Numbered from the stretch's first letter, positions 15,173 through 24,335 are shown. The stretch is DNA of 43,024 nt from CAZLCK01 sp964558235 (GCA_964558235.1 CAZLCK010000006.1:1-43024); one strand, 5' to 3'. A program made the numbers and translations. The notes: generated by a model not told the origin, from the letters alone.

Positions 15173-16150
15173 TTAAAGCGCAATCATTTTTTTTAGCTCT
15201 ACTAGTCTCTTTAGTGTTACTTCTTCTATATGGGGGAGCATATCTTGCTTTGCATCTTGTTGTGCATTTTGCTCCATATCTTGCTTCGCATCTCGAGAAT
15301 CGGTCTTTGTCTTTTGGCAGATATTTGGCAGACTTTGACAAACACAAAATCTATGTCCGTGTGCTTTAAAGCTTATAAAGAGCATATTGTTTAAGATCGA
15401 AGCGCATAATTGAGCTTTGATATCATTGTCATCGTCTAGACAACTTTCTAAAATCTTAGAAAAATCATGTGAAAAAGATGATCTATCGATCCCTTTGTCG
15501 AATGCTTTTTCATGTGCTTCTGTAGCGGTCCACAAAATACACTGGCCTTCTATAAAACGATCTTGGCGCAATCTTGAACTTTTTTGTTTAAGCTTAAGCT
15601 CTTTTAATAGTTTGTCTTCGTTTGGAGTGAACGCTTTTTTGTAAAAAATTTCGCTTATGTTTTTAAATCTGTCTATATTTTCTACATCGCATCCGAGTTT
15701 AAATCGTTCTTCTCCATAACTTATAGCCACCATGATAGCGCTATCACTATGGGAGATTGAAAAGACTATATTGGGATATTCATCAAATTTTGGGCGATTA
15801 TTCTCTAAAATAATCTTTGCATTTGAACTCCATGGCGGGCATTTTTTTGTGGAGTTCGCTAGGTCAAAATAACATAATTTATTGGCGGCATTTGAATCGG
15901 TAGAAGTGCATTGTTTGTCACTGATATTTGGTCTGTCTTGAAAATCGGTTTCTATCGGAACTTGAACATTTAAGTCTTTTTTTAGTCCATACTGCAGCAA
16001 TGTCCATGCTAAAACTCTAATTGCGTTTTTTCGGTTGGGTTTTTTGCTAAAAAAACGTCTTGGAGCAGGGATCTGTTCTTCTAAAACGCGAGCGTATAGC
16101 TCTAAGGTAGTGTCTATTTCATCGCAGTTTAGATAATATATGCTCGTCAT
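15173..16150 (-). CDS. Sfp-type 4'-phosphopantetheinyl transferase, divergent
   Basis: A 325-residue protein of the Sfp/AcpT family, which transfers phosphopantetheine from CoA to carrier proteins. Key motifs are seen: FSISHSDS at 130-137 (CoA-phosphate binding), LGCDVENIDRF at 152-162 (Mg-binding D155) and ILWTATEAHEKAFDKG at 205-220 with E211 and K215. The Lys normally found in WTxKE is Thr here. It is longer than usual (Sfp about 224 residues), with low-complexity insertions at about 70-110 and a Gln/Asp/Lys-rich repeat near 284-308. No polyketide, NRPS or fatty-acid gene is in the window, so its carrier protein is unknown. It diverges from the spermidine-synthase-like gene across 87 bp. 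Family call good; activity uncertain. Confidence 0.78.
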   Translation of the reverse strand: MTSIYYLNCDEIDTTLELYARVLEEQIPAPRRFFSKKPNRKNAIRVLAWTLLQYGLKKDLNVQVPIETDFQDRPNISDKQCTSTDSNAANKLCYFDLANSTKKCPPWSSNAKIILENNRPKFDEYPNIVFSISHSDSAIMVAISYGEERFKLGCDVENIDRFKNISEIFYKKAFTPNEDKLLKELKLKQKSSRLRQDRFIEGQCILWTATEAHEKAFDKGIDRSSFSHDFSKILESCLDDDNDIKAQLCASILNNMLFISFKAHGHRFCVCQSLPNICQKTKTDSRDAKQDMEQNAQQDAKQDMLPHIEEVTLKRLVELKKMIAL

Positions 16151-16237
16151 CTTTGTCCTTTATGTGTGCAAGCAGTTTTTATCAAGGTAGTTTTTATTTA
16201 GCTGATATTAAATATATTTTAAGAGGTTAAGGTTTTT

Positions 16238-17011
16238 ATGGGCAAAGCAAAGATACGCACAAAACTAAGGGGAATAAAGCGTACCTCAGCTGGCATTGCA
16301 AAAATTGTCGATATCTATCTCGAAGATACTTCTGGTGCAAACCTCATTGGCATTCGCGTATTAAAAATCGGGCATTCAATACAGTCTGGAATCTATCTCG
16401 ACAAAAACAAAACCGAGCCACCATTTGAATACCTGCGTGCATTTGACAATATGTTTAAAACAGCGCGAGAGACTAGAGATGTTTTGATGATTGGAGGCGG
16501 AGGATGGTCCTATCCTAGACACTTATTGGCAAGCCACGATCGATGCTCTATAGATGTTGTCGAAGCCGATGAAGCTATAGTTGAGATTGCTAGGAATTAT
16601 TTTGGTTTAGACGAACTTGAAGATTTATTCGGTGAGAGTGGCCAAAGGCGGCTTAGAACTTTTATAGATACAGGTGAGCATTTTTTAAATCAGCGCTTTG
16701 GAAATACGCGCTACGATGCCATAGCGATAGATTGTTTTTCTGGAACCGAATTCGACAGCTCGATTATTTCACAAGAGTTTTTACATCTTGCAAAATTGAC
16801 TTTAAAACCAGAGGGTCTTCTTCTAATCAATGTGGTTAAACAAGACGATGAAGATACCATCGTCTCTGATACAGCAATTGCTCTTAGACAATTCTTTGTA
16901 AATAGCTATGCAATATATTGTCGTGACGATCTTTTTGATCAAGCTGAAAATTTCATGCTTATTGGAACCGATCAATATGTTGTATTTCCAGATCAAATTT
17001 TTAATTACTGA
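16238..17011 (+). CDS. Spermidine-synthase-like Rossmann protein
   Basis: A 257-residue protein with the Rossmann core of spermidine synthases/SAM methyltransferases. The nucleotide loop reads VLMIGGGGWSYPRHLL (83-98), the acidic strand end is VVEADEA (107-113), and YDAIAIDCFSG is near 158-169. True spermidine synthases carry GGGDG in the loop, and here the Asp is Trp. The catalytic, polyamine-binding features are therefore probably lost and another SAM-dependent reaction is likely. The ATG has AAGG a few bases upstream. A T-rich hairpin lies about 220 bp after the stop, and no speD or other polyamine gene is near. Confidence 0.72.
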   Translation: MGKAKIRTKLRGIKRTSAGIAKIVDIYLEDTSGANLIGIRVLKIGHSIQSGIYLDKNKTEPPFEYLRAFDNMFKTARETRDVLMIGGGGWSYPRHLLASHDRCSIDVVEADEAIVEIARNYFGLDELEDLFGESGQRRLRTFIDTGEHFLNQRFGNTRYDAIAIDCFSGTEFDSSIISQEFLHLAKLTLKPEGLLLINVVKQDDEDTIVSDTAIALRQFFVNSYAIYCRDDLFDQAENFMLIGTDQYVVFPDQIFNY

Positions 17012-17324
17012 TTTTTAGGCTTTGCACCTAAGAAGAGATCGGCTACCAAGAAGAGCCCTATAAGCCATATGCATTACTCGGCGTTATGACACAAAATGGT
17101 AGACAAAAGCAGGAAACGTGGTGCAAACATTGCTAGAGTTTTTGTTTTGTCGTGTTAAGCAGTCCTTTTAGCACCTAAACGTGCAAAACATCCTTTAGAT
17201 AAAACCATATTGCAGTAGGATTAGTGAGATCTCGCTAGCAATATATTGCCTAGCGGGCTTTTGCTATATGAAACTAATTTAAGTTGAAGGCGCATACAAA
17301 ATGCTATCGCTAGGAGGAAGTACT
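17012..17324. other. Intergenic region with one hairpin
   Basis: 313 bases without a convincing gene. The only structure I see is the hairpin listed at 17233-17263. The rest is unremarkable AT-rich sequence that must hold the promoter for the XRE-cupin gene. Confidence 0.6.
17233..17263 (+). terminator. Probable Rho-independent terminator
   Basis: A CGCTAGCAA arm at 17233-17241 pairs with TTGCCTAGCG at 17246-17255, leaving one bulged base. It is followed by GGCTTTTG. The T-run is short. It lies upstream of the XRE-cupin gene and may end the preceding transcript. Confidence 0.45.
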
Positions 17325-17891
17325 ATGGGAAAAAGTACTATGGATCCTATATTTGAGGAGATAGGTCTACGAATTAAAGGCCTTCGCGAAGCTTGCGATG
17401 TTAGCCCTGAACAAATGGCAGCTGATCTTGGAGTATCGGTTGAAACATATCTGGAATGGGAAGATACAGGACAAGATGTTCCGATCTCTGCTATCTATCA
17501 TATGGCTAGGGAGTTTGGCGTTGAATTTACCGAGATTTTAACTGGAAATGCAGCCAAGTTAAATACATATCATCTTGTCCGCTCAGGTGAGGCACATGAA
17601 GTAGATCGTTATCCGGGGTATTACTATGACGACCTCGCATGGCGCTATGCTGGTAAGATCATGCAGCCTCTATTGGTTAAACTTGACCCTAGCGATGAGC
17701 CTGCCAAGCTTGTTGAGCATTCTGGCCAGGAGTTCAACATCGTTTTGGAAGGAACGGTAATTGTTACCTGGGCCGATAAGGAATTTGTTCTAAACGCTGG
17801 AGATAGCATCTATTTCAATCCGACTTTTTTGCATGGACAACGTTGTGGTGGGGATGTGCCAGCAAAATTTATCACAATCATTGCTGAATAA
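17325..17891 (+). CDS. XRE-family regulator with C-terminal cupin
   Basis: A 188-residue transcription factor. An N-terminal XRE/Cro-like helix-turn-helix covers about 12-72 (ACDVSPEQMAADLGVSVETY). A single cupin barrel spans about 115-185, with HSGQEFNIVLEGTV and the second motif NAGDSIYFNPTFLHGQR. The cupin probably senses a small acid or CoA-linked ligand. The ATG at 17325 is chosen over 17301 because AGGAGG lies seven bases before it. The gene sits 43 bp ahead of an acyl-CoA ligase on the same strand, an arrangement typical of local substrate-responsive control of that ligase. Confidence 0.9.
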   Translation: MGKSTMDPIFEEIGLRIKGLREACDVSPEQMAADLGVSVETYLEWEDTGQDVPISAIYHMAREFGVEFTEILTGNAAKLNTYHLVRSGEAHEVDRYPGYYYDDLAWRYAGKIMQPLLVKLDPSDEPAKLVEHSGQEFNIVLEGTVIVTWADKEFVLNAGDSIYFNPTFLHGQRCGGDVPAKFITIIAE

Positions 17892-17934
17892 TTGAGAATA
17901 CGTTGCTCAAAGCTTGTTTATGGGAGGAAAATAA

Positions 17935-19608
17935 GTGGATTATATCTTAAAGAAATATTGTCCAAGAATTGAGTTCGATTCTTACGAAGACTTTTTGGAG
18001 AATTTTAAGATTGAGATTCCTGATAATTTTAATTTCGGGTATGACGTTATAGATGAGTGGGCTAGGGTCGAGCCTGAGAAAAATGCGCTTTTGTGGTGTG
18101 ACGATCACAACCACGAACGTCTATTTACATTCACTGATATCTCTAAACTATCCAACCAAACAGCTAATGCGCTAAGTGAGCTTGGTATTGGAAAGGGCGA
18201 CGTTGTTATGGCTATCTTGCGTCGTCGCTGGGAGTATTGGGTTTTAGCGACTGCGCTCTGTAAGTTAGGAGCAACGATTATTCCTGCAACTCTGCAGCTT
18301 ACTTCAAAAGACATTGAGTATCGTGCAAATAGCGCAGATGTCAAAGCAATGGTCTGCGTCGATGATGATTATGTTTGTACGCAAGTCGATAGGGCTATAA
18401 CAAACTGTCCAACGATTGAGACTCGCATCGTTGTCGGTGGAGATCGTGAGGGTTGGCTCTATTTTGATGAGATCATCAAAGACAAAAGCGATGTTTTTGA
18501 ACGTCCAACAGGTGAGTTAGGGGTTACCTCAAAAGACATTATGCTCATCTACTTTACGAGTGGAACTACGGGTATGGCAAAAGCAGTGTGTCATAATTTT
18601 GCCCATCCTTTGGGGCACATTCTTACCGCAAAATATTGGCAGCAGGTTCAAGAAAATAAGTTACATATGTCTGTTACAGATAGTGGCTGGGCCAAGTTTG
18701 GATGGGGAAAGATCTATGGGCAATGGATTTGTGGTGCGACAATTTTTGCCTATGATATGGACAAATTTGTTCCTACCAAGCTTTTAGAGCATATCCAAGA
18801 CTATAAGCTTACAACTTTTTGTGCTCCTCCAACGATGTATCGCTTTATGCTGCAAGAAGATGTTGCATCTTATGATCTCTCTAGTGTCCATAATTTTGCA
18901 ACTGCAGGCGAGCCGTTAAATGCCGAGGTAACGATTGCTTGGGAGCGTTTGACTGGCAAAAAGATTCGTGAAGGCTTTGGACAAACCGAAGGTCCAGTTT
19001 TGCTCGCTACCTTTCCTTGGATTGAGCCAAGGCCAGGTTCGATGGGTAAGCCTTCGCCTCTTTTAAATATCAAGCTTTTGGATGATGATGGCAATGAAGT
19101 TCCAGATGGCGAGGAGGGTGCAATCTGCGTTACTCGTCTAAAGGAAGCCTATCCTCCAGGACTGTTTGTGGGATATTACAAAGATCCGGAGAAAACCGCA
19201 GAGGCTGTCGGTGGCTCTTTTTATAATCTGCATGACATAGCATGGCGCGACTCTGATGGGTATTACTTCTTCGTAGGTCGCAATGATGACGTTATAAAGT
19301 GTTCTGGGTATAGAATTGGTCCATTTGAGGTAGAGAGTGCATTGATTGAGCATCCAGCTGTTATCGAATGTGCAGTTACTGCCGCTCCAGATCCAATTCG
19401 TGGCAAGGTTGTTAAAGCTACCATCGTTTTGGCACGTGGATGGGAACCCTCCGAGGAACTTATCAAAGAGCTTCAAAATCATGTAAAACGTACGACTGCT
19501 CCCTATAAATATCCAAGAATCGTTGAGTTTGTTGATGAGCTTCCAAAGACAATTGGAGGTAAAATTAAGCGCAAGCAGATACGCCAAGCAGATGGAATAG
19601 AGGATTAG
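17935..19608 (+). CDS. AMP-forming acyl-CoA synthetase (ligase)
   Basis: A 557-residue ANL-superfamily ligase that adenylates a carboxylic acid and joins it to CoA. The P-loop-like motif FTSGTTGMAK is at 207-216, GFGQTE follows in the middle region, and the C-terminal PKTIGGKIKR has catalytic K543. The pattern WAKFGWGKIYGQW and overall length resemble the medium-chain/aromatic acyl-CoA synthetase (ACSM-like) group rather than acetyl-CoA synthetase. The start is GTG at 17935 with GGGAGG seven bases upstream. It lies directly after the XRE-cupin regulator. The acid is unknown; fatty, aromatic or bile acids are possible. Confidence 0.9.
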   Translation: MDYILKKYCPRIEFDSYEDFLENFKIEIPDNFNFGYDVIDEWARVEPEKNALLWCDDHNHERLFTFTDISKLSNQTANALSELGIGKGDVVMAILRRRWEYWVLATALCKLGATIIPATLQLTSKDIEYRANSADVKAMVCVDDDYVCTQVDRAITNCPTIETRIVVGGDREGWLYFDEIIKDKSDVFERPTGELGVTSKDIMLIYFTSGTTGMAKAVCHNFAHPLGHILTAKYWQQVQENKLHMSVTDSGWAKFGWGKIYGQWICGATIFAYDMDKFVPTKLLEHIQDYKLTTFCAPPTMYRFMLQEDVASYDLSSVHNFATAGEPLNAEVTIAWERLTGKKIREGFGQTEGPVLLATFPWIEPRPGSMGKPSPLLNIKLLDDDGNEVPDGEEGAICVTRLKEAYPPGLFVGYYKDPEKTAEAVGGSFYNLHDIAWRDSDGYYFFVGRNDDVIKCSGYRIGPFEVESALIEHPAVIECAVTAAPDPIRGKVVKATIVLARGWEPSEELIKELQNHVKRTTAPYKYPRIVEFVDELPKTIGGKIKRKQIRQADGIED

Positions 19609-19657
19609 GTTTTTAATAAGTAACAAGAGTAAAAAGCGTTGGCAAAGATAAAGGGTA

Positions 19658-20290
19658 ATGTATCCATTCCGCACAGTCGAAGGTGTTTCAAGCGCTGAAT
19701 ATACCGAGAAGGGGAGTAGGTTTATCTCGTTTTTAGCCCATGTTGAAAGCGAAGATGAAGCGATTGCATTTAGAAAGTCGATCAAAGAGAGAATTCCCCA
19801 GGCAAGTCATTATGTTAGCGCATATATTATCAATACAAACAATATCATGCATTACTCCGATGCAAAGGAGCCGCATGGTACAGCTGGAATGCCCGTCTTT
19901 ACAGTTATTGATAAGCTTGGGCTTCGCGATGTCGTTTGTGTTGTTGCACGGATTTTTGGCGGCACGCTTTTAGGTCGCGGTGGATTGATGCGAGCCTATA
20001 CAAGGGCAGCACAGATGGCATGTGAAGCTGCTACGATCGTGCAAAAGGCGCCATGTAGCCAGGTGTTGGCAGCAGTTCCATATTCAATGTATGAAAGCGT
20101 ATTGAAGCTTGTTGAGTCTTTTGAGGGTGCGAAGCTTCAAGATACTATTTTTGCCGATGACATCACACTGGATATGCTTATAAAAAGTGAATTCGTCAAC
20201 ACACTTTGCAAAGATATTGAAGATCTATGTAATGGTAATGCCGATATAGTTGTGGGTTCAGAGACCATTGCATCAATTTCGTGGCAATAG
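19658..20290 (+). CDS. yigZ: YigZ/IMPACT-family protein
   Basis: A 210-residue UPF0029 protein related to the N-terminal half of eukaryotic IMPACT. The family signature is seen as DAKEPHGTAGMPV (usual DDGEPSGTAGKP) and GGTLLGRGGLMRAYTRAA. The C-terminal alpha/beta domain is present. Function is unsettled; links to translation control or peptide handling have been suggested. The ATG is preceded by AAAGGG. It follows the acyl-CoA ligase by 49 bp with no clear functional relation, and converges with carB across a hairpin-rich spacer. Confidence 0.9.
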   Translation: MYPFRTVEGVSSAEYTEKGSRFISFLAHVESEDEAIAFRKSIKERIPQASHYVSAYIINTNNIMHYSDAKEPHGTAGMPVFTVIDKLGLRDVVCVVARIFGGTLLGRGGLMRAYTRAAQMACEAATIVQKAPCSQVLAAVPYSMYESVLKLVESFEGAKLQDTIFADDITLDMLIKSEFVNTLCKDIEDLCNGNADIVVGSETIASISWQ

Positions 20291-20400
20291 GCAATCTTGC
20301 CATTTTGTGCTTGTTTGCTGGTTAGTACGACGTTCTTCGGTTTTATGGCAGTAGTGTTCTTACTTATTTTGTGCTGAAAGATACCAAATGCGCTGTCTTA

Positions 20401-20451
20401 GAGCTTTTCGGTAGAGCCTAAAAGCTCTACCGAAAATCTACCGAAAAGCTC
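20401..20451. terminator. Nested hairpin terminator with a spare third arm
   Basis: A 13-bp perfect stem (20405-20417 with 20424-20436) has a 6-nt loop. A further copy of TCTACCGAAAAGCTC at 20437-20451 can pair with 20401-20415 instead. A/T runs flank the stem on both strands. It lies between convergent yigZ and carB and probably terminates both. Confidence 0.65.
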
Positions 20452-20505
20452 GTCTGACCCGGTCACCCATTATTCTTACTAATCCTAACAAGATGCACGA
20501 AGTCC

Positions 20506-23500
20506 CTATTGAATCTTTGCGTGAATCTCCTGGAGTGACTCTAGTTCCTTTTTTCCACTTGATTGGACAGCTTGAATTCCAATAGCGCTTGCAAGTCCTG
20601 CTGCCATGGTGGTGAGATATGGAATATGGGCTTTAATCGCTGTCTTTCTGATATAGCTATCGTCTGCAACACTCTCTGTGCTAGCTGATGGAGTATTTAA
20701 AACAAGATCTACATCTCCAGCAACAATTCTGTCGATTAAATTTGGGCTTCCCTCATAGGATTTCAAGACAAGCTCAGAATCAATTCCAGCTTCAGCCAAG
20801 CATTCCTTAGTGCCCTTGGTCGCCAATATTTTAAAGCCAGCTTTTTTGAACTGTTCACCTACACGTGGGAGATCTTTTTTGTCTCGATTGCTTGCACTTA
20901 TCAAAACAGTTCCTGATATCGGCAGAGGAGTCTGTGTAGCTTCTTGAGCTTTAAAGTAGGCTTCACCAAAAGTATCTGCTAAACCTAATACCTCTCCAGT
21001 AGAGCGCATCTCTGGACCTAATACAGGGTCAACCTCTGGGAACATATTGAATGGAAAGACTGCTTCTTTAACACCGTAATGACTATATTTTGCTTCCTGT
21101 AGATTCTCGATTGGAGAGGGTCTACCAGTTAGCGGAAGCGTAATAATATCGGTTGCGATTTGAACCATCTGTATTCCGCAAACTTTAGATACCAAAGGTA
21201 CAGTTCTAGATGCTCTCGGGTTGGCTTCAAGCACGTATATCTTGTCATTTTCGATAGCATACTGGATATTCATAAGCCCACGGACATGCATAGCCTCAGC
21301 AATTAGGCGTGTGTATTCTTTGATCGTTTTGAGCTGATCAGCGGTGATATTTATCGATGGCAATATGGCAGCAGAGTCGCCGGAATGGATTCCTGCCAGC
21401 TCAACGTGCTCCATAACTGCAGGAACATATGCACGGGTGCCATCACAAATTGCATCTGCTTCGCACTCGAGGGCATGATTTAAGAAACGGTCGATCAAAA
21501 TCGGACGGTCTGGCGTTACACCAACCGCAGCAGCCACATAGCTTTTAAGGCTCTCGTCGTCGTAGACAATTTCCATACCACGTCCGCCCAAAACATAGCT
21601 TGGACGTACCATAACTGGATATCCAATTCTGTGCGCAATCTCTAGCGCATCATCGATTGTTACAGCCATTCCGGCCTCAGGCATAGGGATGTTTAGACGA
21701 TCCATGATCTCTCTAAATCTATCTCTGTCTTCTGCTAGATCGATGATCTCTGGGCTTGTTCCTAAGATATTAATGCCGGCCGCTTCAAGCTCGGATGCCA
21801 AATTCAAAGGAGTTTGTCCGCCAAATTGGGCGATTACACCAAGTGGTTGTTCCTTTTCGTAGATAGAAAGGACATCCTCAGCAGTAAGTGGTTCAAAGTA
21901 GAGTTTATCTGAGGTGTCATAATCTGTTGAGACAGTCTCGGGATTGCAGTTGACAATGATCGTTTGGAATCCGAGTTTTTTAAGCGAGATAGCAGCATGA
22001 ACGCAGCAATAGTCAAATTCAATACCCTGTCCGATTCTGTTTGGGCCGCCACCCAAAATCATGATCTTTTTACCCGGGGCAGCACTCGAATTATCCGGTG
22101 CATTATAGGTTGAAAAGTAGTAGGCGCTATCTTTGGTGGAGCTTACATGGATACCCTCCCATGCCTCCGTTAGACCGATCTCTTTGCGTCTAGTTCTAAT
22201 CTGTTCTTCCTCAATTTTTAGAAGTTTAGTTGCAAGATATCTATCCGAAAAACCATCTTTTTTTGCTTGGACTAAAACATTATCGGGCAGTATTTGTCCA
22301 GGATTTTCTGCTGCCCACGCGATGATTTTCTCTTCTTCATCAACAAGTTCTGCCATCTGTTGTAAAAACCAGGTTTTGATAGAGGTTCGTTTATTAATCT
22401 CCTCAACAGAAGCTCCCTTTCTCAGCGCTTCATAGATGATAAATTGGCGCTCAGAGGTTGGAAAATCAAGAAGTTCGAGTAGCTCTTCCTTGCTCTTTTT
22501 GTAATAATCTTTGACAAATCCGAGGCCGTAACGGTCTTTTTCGAGAGAACGAATCGCCTTTTGAAGTGCTTCTTTGTAGTTTTTTCCTATCGACATAACC
22601 TCGCCGACAGCACGCATCTGAGTTCCGAGTTTGTCTTGGACTCCCTTAAACTTTTCGAACGCCCAGCGTGCAAATTTCAAAACAACATAGTCACCGCCTG
22701 GGACATATTTGTCTAAAGTGCCATGCTTACCGCATTCAATTTCATCAAGAGTAAGTCCGCATGCCAACATTGCAGAGACTAATGCGATGGGAAAACCTGT
22801 GGCCTTCGACGCTAGAGCAGAAGATCTCGATGTTCGTGGATTGATTTCAATTATGATGTCGCGATCTGTTTTTGGGTCGTGAGCCCATTGGACATTTGTT
22901 CCACCAATAACTTGTACAGCTTCAACGATCTTGTAAGACTTTTCTTGAAGGCGCTTCTGGACATCTTCAGAGATCGTAAGCATAGGTGCAGCACAAAAAG
23001 AATCTCCTGTATGAATGCCCATTGGGTCGATGTTTTCAATAAAACATACGGTGATCATATTATTTTTAGCATCTCTGACCACCTCGAGCTCAAGCTCTTC
23101 CCAGCCCAAGACACTCTCTTCTACTAAGACCTCTCCAACAGGAGATGCAGCTAGTCCTCTGGCAACGACAGTTCTGAGCTCTTCTTCGGTCTCTACCATG
23201 CCGCCTCCAGTGCCACCCATCGTGTAGGCTGGACGAAGCACACATGGATAGCCTAGTCTATTGGCAATCTCTACAGCATCTTCGACCGAGTATGCAATTT
23301 CGCTTCTTGCCATCTCGATTCCCAGAGAAGCCATCGTCTCTTTGAAAGCTTCACGGTCCTCACCACGTTCGATGGCATCAACCTGTACGCCTATGACTTT
23401 TACACCGTATTTGTCCAAGATGCCTGCTTTAGCAAGGGCAGAGCACAGGTTCAGTCCCGATTGGCCACCCAAGTTTGGCAAGAGTGCATCAGGACGCTCT

Positions 23501-23739
23501 TTGGTGATAATCGCTTCGAGGCGGGCGACATTTAGTGGCTCGATATAAACAACATCGGCTGTATCCGGGTCGGTCATGATAGTTGCTGGATTGGAATTGA
23601 CCAAGACAATCTCATAGCCTAGTTTTCTAAGTGCTTTACAAGCCTGAGTTCCTGAATAGTCAAACTCACAAGCTTGTCCGATGATAATTGGACCAGAACC
23701 GATAATTAATATTTTGTGAATATCATTGCGCCTGGGCAT
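20506..23739 (-). CDS. carB: Carbamoyl-phosphate synthase large chain CarB
   Basis: A 1077-residue enzyme that makes carbamoyl phosphate from bicarbonate, ammonia (from the CarA glutaminase) and two ATP, feeding pyrimidine and arginine synthesis. Two homologous ATP-grasp halves are clear; each opens with a P-loop-like segment (ILIIGSGPIIIGQACEFDYSG and IMILGGGPNRIGQGIEFDY). The C-terminal MGS-like allosteric domain is present. I chose ATG 23739 because AAGGGG lies at proper spacing and the start (MPRRNDIHK) is family-like. No carA is adjacent, which is unusual as the pair is normally an operon. A gamma carbonic anhydrase gene lies 116 bp upstream on the same strand. Confidence 0.96.
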   Translation of the reverse strand: MPRRNDIHKILIIGSGPIIIGQACEFDYSGTQACKALRKLGYEIVLVNSNPATIMTDPDTADVVYIEPLNVARLEAIITKERPDALLPNLGGQSGLNLCSALAKAGILDKYGVKVIGVQVDAIERGEDREAFKETMASLGIEMARSEIAYSVEDAVEIANRLGYPCVLRPAYTMGGTGGGMVETEEELRTVVARGLAASPVGEVLVEESVLGWEELELEVVRDAKNNMITVCFIENIDPMGIHTGDSFCAAPMLTISEDVQKRLQEKSYKIVEAVQVIGGTNVQWAHDPKTDRDIIIEINPRTSRSSALASKATGFPIALVSAMLACGLTLDEIECGKHGTLDKYVPGGDYVVLKFARWAFEKFKGVQDKLGTQMRAVGEVMSIGKNYKEALQKAIRSLEKDRYGLGFVKDYYKKSKEELLELLDFPTSERQFIIYEALRKGASVEEINKRTSIKTWFLQQMAELVDEEEKIIAWAAENPGQILPDNVLVQAKKDGFSDRYLATKLLKIEEEQIRTRRKEIGLTEAWEGIHVSSTKDSAYYFSTYNAPDNSSAAPGKKIMILGGGPNRIGQGIEFDYCCVHAAISLKKLGFQTIIVNCNPETVSTDYDTSDKLYFEPLTAEDVLSIYEKEQPLGVIAQFGGQTPLNLASELEAAGINILGTSPEIIDLAEDRDRFREIMDRLNIPMPEAGMAVTIDDALEIAHRIGYPVMVRPSYVLGGRGMEIVYDDESLKSYVAAAVGVTPDRPILIDRFLNHALECEADAICDGTRAYVPAVMEHVELAGIHSGDSAAILPSINITADQLKTIKEYTRLIAEAMHVRGLMNIQYAIENDKIYVLEANPRASRTVPLVSKVCGIQMVQIATDIITLPLTGRPSPIENLQEAKYSHYGVKEAVFPFNMFPEVDPVLGPEMRSTGEVLGLADTFGEAYFKAQEATQTPLPISGTVLISASNRDKKDLPRVGEQFKKAGFKILATKGTKECLAEAGIDSELVLKSYEGSPNLIDRIVAGDVDLVLNTPSASTESVADDSYIRKTAIKAHIPYLTTMAAGLASAIGIQAVQSSGKKELESLQEIHAKIQ

Positions 23740-23855
23740 AAATACCCCTTCCAAAGGTCTCAAGAAAAAGTCATTAGCTACGTGTGATAAGTGAAAATTA
23801 AAACGCTAACAAGTCGCCTGCAATATTATATGTGACAAAGAGCTCAAAGAGACTC

Positions 23856-24335
23856 TTAAACAAGTTGCTTTTGAGCTTCTTTGATATATAGCAATGAATT
23901 TTGGCGTGTGGCTTCGATTTCATCTTCAGCAAGCTTACGGATAATCTTTACCGGGTTACCAAAGGCCATATGCCCATCTGGAATTACCTTGTTTTGAGTG
24001 ACTAGCGTTGCGCCTCCGATGATGCAATTATTCCCAATATGTGCGCCATCCATAACAATGGCACCCATGCCAATTAAGGAATTGTCCCCAATTGTGCAAC
24101 CGTGGACGATTGCGCCATGACCAATTGTGACGCCTTTTCCAATTTCAACTGGCATATCAAAGTTCACATGAACGATGCATCCGTCCTGTATATTGCTGCC
24201 TTCTCCAATGTGTATCGGAGCAATATCAGCACGCACAACGGCATTATGCCAGATGTTAGCATCTTTCTCGATTGTAATATCGCCTTCAATAACGGCTGTT
24301 TTTGCTATATATGCATTTTTATCAATTTGAGCCAT
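23856..24335 (-). CDS. Gamma-class carbonic anhydrase family protein
   Basis: A 159-residue left-handed beta-helix protein built from hexapeptide repeats, related to YrdA/PaaY/Cam. The three zinc-binding histidines of gamma carbonic anhydrases are in place: H56 (IVHVN), H73 and H78 (GHGAIVHG). A C-terminal amphipathic helix is present. It probably acts as a trimer and interconverts CO2 and bicarbonate, although many homologues have undetermined activity. It lies between purL and carB on the same strand. That is suggestive because carbamoyl-phosphate synthase consumes bicarbonate. The Shine-Dalgarno AGGAG is about 13 bases from the ATG, rather far. Confidence 0.88.
   Translation of the reverse strand: MAQIDKNAYIAKTAVIEGDITIEKDANIWHNAVVRADIAPIHIGEGSNIQDGCIVHVNFDMPVEIGKGVTIGHGAIVHGCTIGDNSLIGMGAIVMDGAHIGNNCIIGGATLVTQNKVIPDGHMAFGNPVKIIRKLAEDEIEATRQNSLLYIKEAQKQLV

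Noticed and set aside
15239..15296. Repeat in the phosphopantetheinyl transferase as a mobile or CRISPR-like element
   Set aside because: Only two copies with a 36-bp (12-codon) offset kept in frame. It is an internal coding repeat.
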